From Paramacrobiotus metropolitanus (Eukaryota; Tardigrada; Eutardigrada; Parachela; Macrobiotidae): a DNA stretch of 25,258 nt. The translations under genes were made by a program, and so were the position numbers. Positions 1 through 7,600 of the stretch are shown in pieces. Numbering within the stretch: position 1 is the first letter of the stretch; each line of letters opens with the position of its first letter. Under the pieces are notes generated by a model. That model was not told the DNA's origin and did not search any database. It saw nothing but the letters and a program-made list of their open reading frames with translations. The stretch covers positions 1-25,258 of the forward strand of contig NW_026570634.1 of the NCBI RefSeq assembly GCF_019649055.1. The letters are read 5' to 3'.

Positions 1-19
1 CCGCGTCGGCGTAGGCATA

Positions 20-23
20 CTAG
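20..23. repeat. Target-site duplication CTAG, left copy
   Basis: CTAG lies immediately outside the 3' LTR and matches the four bases immediately outside the other LTR (25036-25039). Gypsy integrases usually make 4-6 bp duplications. CTAG is its own reverse complement. One further base (A) could be shared, so a 5-bp duplication is not excluded. Confidence 0.75.
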
Positions 24-365
24 TATGAGCGTGGACCTGATGAATCATGAAGGTTCACGCGCAGGAACAGAATTGACGGAATTCTGCCTGCCAAACAGAT
101 CTGGCAATGCTATACAGCGCCTACGCTATGGAAAGCGAGAAACGGCGTGATTGCTAGAACTTTATAGACAAGACTAAATTCGATAGAATTTCCTCGTGGA
201 CAACTCCGCATTGCTGACTGCAGCAAGCGTGAAAAATGCGCACGTAGCCGCCACATGATGCGGGTGCGCGCAGAACACCATGCTTTCGCCACACGTAGGC
301 GGGCGTGCAACAAAACACAACAGACTGCCAAAGCGAGGGTGTACGCATGTACGCCTGCGCTCACA
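24..365 (-). repeat. 3' LTR (342 bp)
   Basis: Matches 24701-25035 base for base by eye, except for seven extra bases near 43-50 that duplicate an ATGA-containing motif. In element sense it starts TGTGAGCG and ends CGCTCATA, so the ends form a short imperfect inverted repeat. It contains a TATA-like box (160-166) and a 7-bp-stem hairpin, CAGAATT-GACGG-AATTCTG, near 66-84. No AATAAA was seen in sense. The frames readable here are shadows. Confidence 0.93.
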
Positions 366-676
366 TGCCTCTGGGAGGGAGGCTGAGCTCCGTCGAAGCA
401 AAATCCACGTCCAATTCCTTGGGATTCTTGACGGCTCGTCTGTGCGCATAAAGAACATCGAGATTTTATCTCCTTTTAACATCACAAATTCCAATTACAT
501 GTGTGAATAAAGAGATCTCGAAACAAAAGTAAAACAGTAAAAATATCAACAGAATTCATTATCAAAACGACTAGGATCCTCCGACTCGTAAAGGTCACTG
601 GGTCCTGTCAACCGTAATCCACTTTGGTCCATTCCGCTCTATTGAGCAATCTTTTTCATCACAATGAGAGATCCGC

Positions 677-761
677 TTTAGGAATAGGTGCGTATCAAGT
701 ACGACTTCTGAATACTGCTTCTTCATCTTTGGAATAATTGCGTATCAAAGTACGACTTCTG
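677..761. repeat. 34-bp imperfect direct repeat
   Basis: 677-710 and 728-761 share GGAATA-two or three bases-TGCGTATCAA(A)GTACGACTTCTG, 51 bases apart. Confidence 0.85.
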
Positions 762-1071
762 TCAAATGAGATTCTTCCTCTTGGACATGGAGGGACGTCT
801 TGAAAGACAAGCTTAATGCTTCCTCCCTGGTAAGGTCATTCTCTTTTTCTCGATGACTCTCTTGAGCAGTGAAGTTCTCAAAGGTCATCCTTTCTTTTCT
901 GATGTGCGATTCAATTGGGCAGTGACGATCCCAAAAGGTCATCCATTTTCCCTTCGTAAGTTCCATATTAAAGGTCATGGAGGAACTTAGCCGATTTTTG
1001 GCTTTCAAGCAATTCTGCTTGCCTCCCTTGTAAAGGTCATCCATCTTTTTCAACCATTTTCTGTCGCACAT
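745..1071 (-). CDS. Possible small ORF in the 3' untranslated region
   Basis: ATG at 1071 and 108 codons on the sense strand, Lys/Glu/Ser-rich. Three Met-Thr-Phe words come from in-phase AAAGGTCAT repeats at 880, 934 and 970, spaced by multiples of three; a fourth copy at 1032 is in another phase. The phase spacing hints at coding, but no domain is recognised and repeat composition alone can keep a frame open. Confidence 0.25.
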   Translation of the reverse strand: MCDRKWLKKMDDLYKGGKQNCLKAKNRLSSSMTFNMELTKGKWMTFWDRHCPIESHIRKERMTFENFTAQESHREKENDLTREEALSLSFKTSLHVQEEESHLTEVVL

Positions 1072-1130
1072 CCTTTCCTTTCTTTTAGTGCCAATTGACG
1101 CGCACCTTTCTTCTTTTCCTTACCAGGTTC

Positions 1131-1534
1131 GAGGGCCGGTTAACGCCGTAACTCCTCTTCTGAGGCCGGTTGTCGCCGTAACCTCAACATCTGAAAGTTT
1201 TACCCTATTTTCTTGAACTCTTTCTCTTTTTTCACCCTTGTGGCTTCTGACATTCCTTAAGAGTGTGCCGACTAGGTAGGCCGCAACTACACTCTAGAAG
1301 TGACGTTTAAATGTAATGAGGAAGGCCGGTTAACGCCGTTACTCTTCCTGCTTCGAGGGCCGGATGACCTCCGTAACTCCCCATATTAAAAGATCACATT
1401 GATCCCCTGCAACAAAGTTCTGCAAACAACAATACACAAACGGTATGACAATTCAATACGTTATGTCTCCTTCGCCCTAATACTGTACCTTCGTTACCAT
1501 TCTCGTGCTGCCGACTGATGGCCGTAATTAGCAC
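1131..1534. repeat. Six GCCG-core hairpins with differing stems
   Basis: Cores such as GCCGGTTAACGCCGTAAC are enclosed by GAG/CTC (1131-1154), TGAGG/CCTCA (1161-1186), AGAGTGT/ACACTCT (1260-1295), AGGAAG/CTTCCT (1319-1349), GAG/CTC (1355-1379) and GTGCT/AGCAC (1505-1534). The core is conserved and the arms vary yet stay complementary. Confidence 0.85.
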
Positions 1535-1556
1535 ATCAGCGATGCCCTAAAGGTCA

Positions 1557-1850
1557 TCACTGATCATTTGAACCATCGTCGCGGTTCCGATCGAAACGTC
1601 TTTGTTTTTCATTCTGATCAGACGTTCGATCTCGAGGTTCCATTCCCTCTTGCAGCTCGTCTCCTTCGCTCCGGCTGCTAGCACCACTGTGCCGATTTCG
1701 GTCACGTCTGCGCTGAATACGGATCAGATGATCTCGAGCGTCAACCATTCGCGCTTTTAATCCTTCATCGTATGGATTATCCCGTGACCTCTGCACAATT
1801 CGACATAGTCCAAATGCAGCTGTTGGTTTCTTCGTCCTCTTCGTTTCATT
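1557..1850 (-). CDS. ORF4 C-terminal segment, Arg/Asp-rich
   Basis: Continues segment 3 in the +1 frame from 1850 (one base removed at AAATGAAAC would join them), giving about 97 residues rich in Arg, Asp, Asn and Ser with RD repeats, similar in style to the RS region of segment 2. Ends TGA at 1557, where the untranslated region with AAAGGTCA begins. Confidence 0.45.
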   Translation of the reverse strand, partial: NETKRTKKPTAAFGLCRIVQRSRDNPYDEGLKARMVDARDHLIRIQRRRDRNRHSGASSRSEGDELQEGMEPRDRTSDQNEKQRRFDRNRDDGSNDQ

Positions 1851-2373
1851 TCATTTTCCTGCGGCTGTCTCGCGAGCTCTGGACGGTAGCTGCTCTATTT
1901 ACGCTGATTTCTTGGATGAAATCATAGACGAAGTCGGATGGCTGGATGAATCTTGTTCCCATCGTAATCCTGATTCGCTCTGCACATCGGTGTGCATGCA
2001 TCTTCGCCTGACGTCTCAGACTTTCATCGAAATTCATTGCTCTCTGGACGTCTTTCAGCTGCCTCCTGGCCGTTTCCGAGGAGTTAAAGTTCTTAACAGG
2101 CATTCCCAGCTTTATAACTTGCGCGGTCAGTGCTGGCGGTATCTCTATACCTCTTTGGGCGCTCTTTCGCAGCTGGTGATGCGATTCGTAATGGCCGAGC
2201 CTTGCTGCAAAAATCTTCTGAATCGTGGCGCGATGATCGGGCGGAGAATCTGGTTTGACCAACAATCCTAACGCAGCCCTTCCTGCGAGGAGTCTCAACG
2301 CCGGGTTCACATGTCGCAACACAAATTGTGCCATGGAGTCGTCTTTCCTTGATGTCTCTGTATTGGAACTGCG
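1846..2373 (-). CDS. ORF4 segment 3
   Basis: The frame opens after a TGA at 2374-2376 and has an ATG at 2334. Its helical, Leu/Ala/Arg-rich protein (Val-Leu-Arg-His-Val-Asn-Pro-Ala-Leu-Arg-Leu-Leu) fits as the continuation of segment 2 after a one-base shift between about 2376 and 2334. Ends TGA at 1846. No domain recognised. Confidence 0.5.
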   Translation of the reverse strand, partial: RSSNTETSRKDDSMAQFVLRHVNPALRLLAGRAALGLLVKPDSPPDHRATIQKIFAARLGHYESHHQLRKSAQRGIEIPPALTAQVIKLGMPVKNFNSSETARRQLKDVQRAMNFDESLRRQAKMHAHRCAERIRITMGTRFIQPSDFVYDFIQEISVNRAATVQSSRDSRRKMK

Positions 2374-3559
2374 TCATTCCTGTTGGATCGGGAGTGTCCA
2401 ATGGTGTTTCCAAGAGACTCAGGTCGATCAAACTGACAAGGCCACATTCTCTCGTTGGGAAATAATGAAGATTCGCCGATTCTTGCGTAATGATAAGGTC
2501 TTCCCATTGGCCATACTCGTATTCCTTCGCGTATCCCGAGTCGTTGATGACCTGGCGCAAGTTCATGAGAAGCCAATAAACTTTGTCGAATTCTTCTTTA
2601 TTATCCGGCGCGATGCCCACCGAACGGCAAATCTCGTTCGTCTGCTCCATGATATCATTCATTTCATATACCAGCTCGATGGTTTGGAGGGAATGTCTCC
2701 TCGGAGCGGTGACCTTTGCTTGACCTTTCTGGTCGCCCTTCTCTGAATCTGATTCTGGCGGTGCATTACTCGCCATCTCCGCGCTTGTAAGCTGATGCTC
2801 AAGATCGAAAATGATGTTTCGTCTTGACGGTCGCATATCCTCGTCTCCGTGAACTTCAATGACATTCGAGGATGACGGGCTGCATTCCATGACCTCGTCC
2901 GCTTGCTTTTCCGGTTGTTTTTCGACTGGTTTAAACGTTGAACAAACGGAATGGACCATTGACCTCAATCTGCGTGGGCTCTTGGGTGTGCGGTGACTTT
3001 CCGAGCTGGATGACCTTTTGCTACTGTTGTATGCTTTGTCTCCGAACTCGTAATCCTCCATGTTCAAATTGTCTTGCACCCACTGCGGATCGTACGGGCT
3101 CTTCGAAGATTTGCTCGAGGCTTCACTTCGTCCTTCTCGACTCTGTGAATCCCTTTCACGGTTTTGCACATCCGTAGCAGCCCGTTCCTTCTCCTGCTGC
3201 CTGTTACAGGTCTCATTGATCTTCCTGTATTCTTCCGTCAATCGCTTTTCTTCTGCTTCTTCTCTGCGGCGCTTCTCCCGCTGCTCTCTTTCTCGTCGGA
3301 TACGTTCTTCGTCTCTTCTCTTTTGTTCCGACGTACGCGTATCTCTTGCATATCCGCTGTATCTGTCATCGCGACTCTTTTCCCACGACCTTTCTCGGGA
3401 GCGGTCTGATGACCTTTCATAGCCGCGAGATCGATCTATCTCTCTGAGGTGATTTTGGGCGTCTAAACTCCTCTTTCTTGAAGTTTCGGAGGGCCTCGAC
3501 GACATCTTTCTCTCGTTTTCGGAAGTTTCGCATCCTGTCGATTCGTTCCTCAATCGCAA
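2093..3559 (-). CDS. ORF4 segment 2: RS-rich region and unknown globular region
   Basis: Overlaps segment 1 by about 140 bases in the +1 frame. The first 130 residues are Arg/Ser/Glu/Asp-rich with RS and RE dipeptides, like SR splicing factors or RNA-binding linkers. Then a Ser/Pro-rich stretch, then a region of mixed composition (about 2680-2400: Glu-Leu-Val-Tyr-Glu-Met-Asn-Asp, Trp-Leu-Leu-Met-Asn-Leu) that looks folded. The last about 80 residues of this frame read as out-of-frame noise, because the better protein continues in another frame from about 2350. No family recognised. Confidence 0.5.
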   Translation of the reverse strand: MRLRNESTGCETSENERKMSSRPSETSRKRSLDAQNHLREIDRSRGYERSSDRSRERSWEKSRDDRYSGYARDTRTSEQKRRDEERIRREREQREKRRREEAEEKRLTEEYRKINETCNRQQEKERAATDVQNRERDSQSREGRSEASSKSSKSPYDPQWVQDNLNMEDYEFGDKAYNSSKRSSSSESHRTPKSPRRLRSMVHSVCSTFKPVEKQPEKQADEVMECSPSSSNVIEVHGDEDMRPSRRNIIFDLEHQLTSAEMASNAPPESDSEKGDQKGQAKVTAPRRHSLQTIELVYEMNDIMEQTNEICRSVGIAPDNKEEFDKVYWLLMNLRQVINDSGYAKEYEYGQWEDLIITQESANLHYFPTRECGLVSLIDLSLLETPLDTPDPTGMTQFQYRDIKERRLHGTICVATCEPGVETPRRKGCVRIVGQTRFSARSSRHDSEDFCSKARPLRIASPAAKERPKRYRDTASTDRASYKAGNAC

Positions 3560-4229
3560 TCTTGATGACCTGAGACGGCCTATTTCCTTTCGTTAGGCTG
3601 ACCTTTTCGTCCAAGAATATCTTGTATTCTTCTTTCGACACGGCGAGTGGATCTTGCAGGATGGTGTCAATTTGCTGTATCAGTGACTGTCTGATCACCG
3701 CTGCTTCTCCCTCGTCTTGTTTCTTCAGTATTGCCATTGGGATAGGTGCGTGACCTTTAGCTGCTTCGGCTAAACCCTTCTCTGCCGCAGCTTTCTCCTT
3801 CTCTTCTAAGCGCTTTCTCTCTGCTTCGCGCTTTTCTTGTACCATTCTCATTGTATCTTCTTCAAACTTCTTTCTGAAAGCGTCTGCTTCCGGCGTTCTC
3901 GGCGGTTCCAGGGTGATATCCCATCCCGGTCTGCGCCCGACCCACATTCGGTATTTATCTTCCAGAATCATCCGATCTTCCGGTGACAGTTTCTTCCATG
4001 TGTCTCCCGTAACCAAATGTCGGAACACATCGAGGTTACCCCTTCTCGCCTCTTCTGGTACTACCACTGCTTGGTTTGGTACTGCGACCACACAAAGCCA
4101 GCATGGGAATCGTTCGTTCGACAGGATGTTATTCCGCTTGCAATCTGGGCAGTCCTCATTGTAATTCGTCAGAGGATCTCCGGTCACCTTCTTTATTGCT
4201 GGTCTTTGGCCCTTTTCGCCGCATTCTGG
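3417..4229 (-). CDS. ORF4 segment 1: zinc-ribbon-like N-terminus, charged helix
   Basis: About 270 codons. Near the head CPDC and, after 13 residues, CWLC form a C-x2-C...C-x2-C pattern typical of a small zinc ribbon. Then a Trp/Arg-rich patch (Lys-Tyr-Arg-Met-Trp-Val-Gly-Arg-Arg) and a long Glu/Lys/Arg helix with Ala-Ala-Glu-Lys repeats, probably a coiled coil. It ends in TGA at 3417, inside an Arg/Ser-rich stretch that the next frame continues. No family recognised. The position after ORF3 and before the 3' LTR suggests an accessory protein. Confidence 0.5.
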   Translation of the reverse strand, partial: PECGEKGQRPAIKKVTGDPLTNYNEDCPDCKRNNILSNERFPCWLCVVAVPNQAVVVPEEARRGNLDVFRHLVTGDTWKKLSPEDRMILEDKYRMWVGRRPGWDITLEPPRTPEADAFRKKFEEDTMRMVQEKREAERKRLEEKEKAAAEKGLAEAAKGHAPIPMAILKKQDEGEAAVIRQSLIQQIDTILQDPLAVSKEEYKIFLDEKVSLTKGNRPSQVIKIAIEERIDRMRNFRKREKDVVEALRNFKKEEFRRPKSPQRDRSISRL

Positions 4230-4252
4230 TTAGGTTGGCTCCGTTCAGCCAT
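4193..4252 (-). CDS. ORF4 start segment
   Basis: ATG at 4252 is preceded in sense by AAGGTCAAA and opens 19 codons of Gln/Asn/Lys/Arg-rich sequence before TAA at 4193. The next segment overlaps in frame -1 and has no ATG near its head. A missing A at CAGCAATAAAG would join the two. I therefore take this as the real start of ORF4. Too short for any domain. Confidence 0.4.
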   Translation of the reverse strand: MAERSQPNQNAAKRAKDQQ

Positions 4253-4444
4253 TTTGACCTTTTCAACCTGCAATCTCAAACAATATAATGCTATGGCCTT
4301 TACGTTAACCCTTCTCAACGCCTAGTTTACGCCTATGATAACTAGGCTATTCAGTGCTGAGCTGAGACTTTTCGCTGCTCTTTCACGATGACCTTTGCCA
4401 TCCTTCTTTGACTAAACCCTTTTCAACTGTCTATGTGACCTTTC

Positions 4445-4651
4445 TCATCTTAGCCCATTCGCTAAGTACTTTAGCCCATTCGCTAATTCAACTCTTCTTG
4501 CAGAGTGTGGTTCGAAAGTAATCTGAGAACTACGGTCTGCTCCTTTGCTTGTCTTTTCTGATTCTGTTTCTTCATCTTGTGTGGTGGACCTTCCTCCCAC
4601 ACTTATTCTTTCTTTATGCCTTTGCGATCCAGTCATAACGGTCGATTCCAT
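4445..4651 (-). CDS. Possible ORF3 C-terminal extension in another frame
   Basis: A frame +1 relative to ORF3 stays open through the ORF3 stop to 4445, adding about 57 residues that include Ile-Thr-Phe-Glu-Pro-His-Ser, the same peptide word coded by the 14/13/14 hairpin in the pro and pol frames. The shared phase suggests this frame is or was translated, reached by a one-base change near AAAGGCATAAAG. The last winged-helix-like domain ends cleanly before the ORF3 stop, so the tail may be dispensable. Confidence 0.35.
   Translation of the reverse strand: MESTVMTGSQRHKERISVGGRSTTQDEETESEKTSKGADRSSQITFEPHSARRVELANGLKYLANGLR
4450..4486. repeat. Tandem pair of TTAGC-CCATTC-GCTAA hairpins
   Basis: Two identical 16-base hairpins (4450-4465 and 4471-4486), separated by GTACT, with loop CCATTC. 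The same loop with other stems occurs at 20138 and 20378. Confidence 0.9.
4500..4540. repeat. 14/13/14 hairpin repeat
   Basis: Arm GCAGAGTGTGGTTC, loop GAAAGTAATCTGA, arm GAACTACGGTCTGC: eleven of 14 positions pair perfectly. Located after the ORF3 stop. Confidence 0.85.
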
Positions 4652-7600
4652 TCCTCTTCCATGTTCTGAGAGTTCCGTCTTTGACCAGGCTATCCAGTGC
4701 GTTCTGGATTTTGAATCGATCTCCGTTCATGTTTTCCTGACCAGAGTCGTATTGGACCGCCATATAATTGGACACATCTTCTTGCGTAACCCCATTGGTT
4801 CCACCGATATTCTGCAGAGCATCTTTGGTCAGGGCATCTTTCCACGCTTGGGGACCTGGCTTCGGCCTCTGCTTTCGTTGATCTTCAACCGGAGGGATGT
4901 AATGAATCGGCATATTCGTATTTGTGTATTTCACACCGATTTTCCCTTCCTTGTATGCCCTTTTCATGATTTTATTGACTTGTGTCCTGGTGATTCCGGC
5001 GTCGCTAACTGCTTTAGCGATTTCCGTCTTATCCATTTCTCTTGACGGAACTGCACCAATCGCAGCGCAAATCATCATCCACGGGACGTTGGTTTGAGAA
5101 AGGTCATCACCAATCATATAACTTGGTTTGCCGTCGACGATATCCTCTTCCAATAATTCGAAAGGTTGTTCTTTTTCTACTTTTGGTGAAGGTTGCGCTT
5201 GATGTGGCACCTCTTTCGGTGGTTGCGGTACTGATGACGGAGCCGGATTGCCTTGACTCGAGCTCGGGTGACCTTGCTCCCCTGAAGCTGAAGTTTGGTG
5301 ACCTTTCGTTGTGTCCTGAGCGGCTTGACCTTTCGCGTCTTCTTTGCCTTGCGTCGCCTTTTCGTGCGCAACTCTCAGCGGTGTCAGTGGTGTTGTTGCT
5401 CGATGGATCTTCTGAACATCTGTTACCGAGCTGGATCCACCGCTTGCCCTTTGGCTTCTTACTGCCGCTAGTGCTTCCGGGACTGACATTGGTTTCGGAG
5501 GTCCCACGAGGGCGATCGCCTCCTCAGCTGATTTTGGTGCATGCAGTGTCGGTATACCCTTCTCTACCGTTTCTGTCTCTTTTTCCTCAATGACCTTTTC
5601 TTCGACGACCATCGCTTCTTCTTCTTGTCCTTCTTTTGCTTTCTTCGATGAGGTTGCTGGTTGACCGCTATCTAGCTTGATCTGACTCAAAATGGGCCTT
5701 TCCGCATCGAGTCTCGGGTCCACTATCTTGGTGGTATCTTCACTTGTTTCTTCTGTCTTGTACTCTCTCAATTCTTCTGGTACAGCGTTTATGGAGCTGT
5801 ATCTGATTGTCACGCCTTTATGGGGATTCGTTGTGTGGAGCTTCTTTTCCTCGACCATCTGTTTCAATGGTCTTCCGAGTGACCTTTCAATATCTGAAGC
5901 ATTTCCCTTCTCTTTGCTCCAGACTCCATTGATAAACTGGGCCATACGGTGTTTCGTCGTACCCATCGGGCTGCACATTCCGATGATGGCGCGTTCGATC
6001 CGTTCTCGGATATCCGCGTTCGCGGTCGCCAACTTCCTTTCGTTATTGTTTCCTGTAATATACAGCTTCGCTTTGTTGCCGTATTTCGGGTGTTTCTGGA
6101 GAACTTTTCCCGTGCTCCTTGCGTATTCCAGGACGGCGTTATACTTGCTCTCTGGCAGTCTCTTATTGGTCTCGGCGCAATAATTTTTCACGTCCTTCCT
6201 GAACTTTGACGTAACTGATCTTGTCGCTTTCCCCCAATCTGCTGTCGCTCCGATGAGGATTTCGTCAATTTCTTCAATCGTTATTTCGTCATTCATTTCG
6301 CAGACAAAGAAGCGATCGTCATATTCATCGTCTGTATAGTCCAGTTCGCTGTCCCCTTCGACAGGTTTCCAGTTCAGGATGTCAGCTGCATCGACCCTTC
6401 CGATGAGGCTGTTCTTTGCAGTCACCTTTGGTTTCTTCTGAGCATCCATATAGTCTGCTAAACTGGGGTCAGACTTTCTTGTGTCCTTCTGACCTTTCTT
6501 TGTCTGTTTCGACGATGACTTTGATGATGCAATGCTAATTTCGGATTTCGCCGACTCCACCGAAGTATCCCTTCTCTTCTTCTCTTTGTCCGCTTTGTCT
6601 TTACGTTCTTTCATTGTGGATGCGTATACCGGCTGCATCGTCATCGCGTCCGCCATCACTTTACGTGAGTGACCTTTATCCGTCTCGTCTTCGGTTTCAG
6701 CTTGCGATGAACTTGCTTTAGCATCGATAGACAGCTGTTCTGGTTCAGAGTCCGACTCCGGTTTCTCTCTTTTCTTTGTCATAACCCCCAGTAATTTAGG
6801 CTGTTTGACAAACGTATTTCCGGCGCTGCCTTCTCGTGCCGTACTTTTTGGTGGCTTCATTTTCTTCTCCTTTTCCGCTTTCTTTTCCTTTTCCTCCTTC
6901 TTTTCTTTTGCCTCCTTCCGGCATCTTTCGCATTTAGGGTCAGCGCATGAATGCGGTGGGACTTCTCCTGTAATTATCGCCTTGACCCGTTCGGCGCTTC
7001 TTACGGGAGTCAACTGTTCTTCTTTCTTGACCTCTCGTTCTCGCGATCTGTCCTTAGTCCTTTGACCCTTCGTTTCTTTCTTCTCTTGATGACCTTTCTC
7101 TTCAGCTTTAATTTGCTCAGGCTGACCCTTCTCAGCCGGTTTCTTGACCTTTTTCGCCCCCGACAATCTAGTCAGCGTCTCGCCTCTCGAAGTGTAAAGT
7201 TGCTTGTACACTTCTCCGTGGAAAGGGTCAATGTGGGTCAAGCGCATGTATGCCCCATCCTGGCGTGCTCTTGGCATCATGACGTTAACCAATACTTCTG
7301 TTATGGCTTCAAATTCTTCTCGCTCTTCCTCTTGCGGCAGGACCTGCAGTACTTGCTCCACCTCTTGCATGAGTTTTGATGTTTCCTCTTCTTCCTCTTC
7401 TGGAGTGAAGCCTGCGTTTGACACCATTTGTCCCGTCTGAGGATCGACCACTTCGATTCTGAGGATCCCTTCTCTTCCTTCTTGATTCATGAATTTATAG
7501 TCGATGCGTCGACACGGTGATCCCCTATCGATTTCTTCTTGAGTCTCCATGGCTTCGGCTTGGGCCGGCGGTTCACCAGAGTAATATTTAATGTGCTCTT

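Larger units (their letters stand above)
366..1556 (-). other. 3' untranslated region of the element
   Basis: About 1.2 kb between ORF4 and the 3' LTR. It contains five evenly oriented AAAGGTCA words (880-1556) and a sixth at 590, a 34-bp direct repeat (677-710 and 728-761) and six hairpins with a GCCG...GCCGTAAC core (1131-1534). No polypurine tract is visible in sense next to the LTR; purine-rich GGGAGGGAGG (373-382) lies on the plus strand instead. Confidence 0.7.

Noticed and set aside
1131-1534. CRISPR-like array in the repeated 3' UTR segment
   Set aside because: Units are unevenly spaced hairpins with no unique spacers of constant length, inside a eukaryotic retroelement.
2093-2340. 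C-terminal 80 residues of ORF4 segment 2 as real protein
   Set aside because: Composition changes abruptly and the overlapping frame from about 2373 gives a more protein-like, helical continuation.
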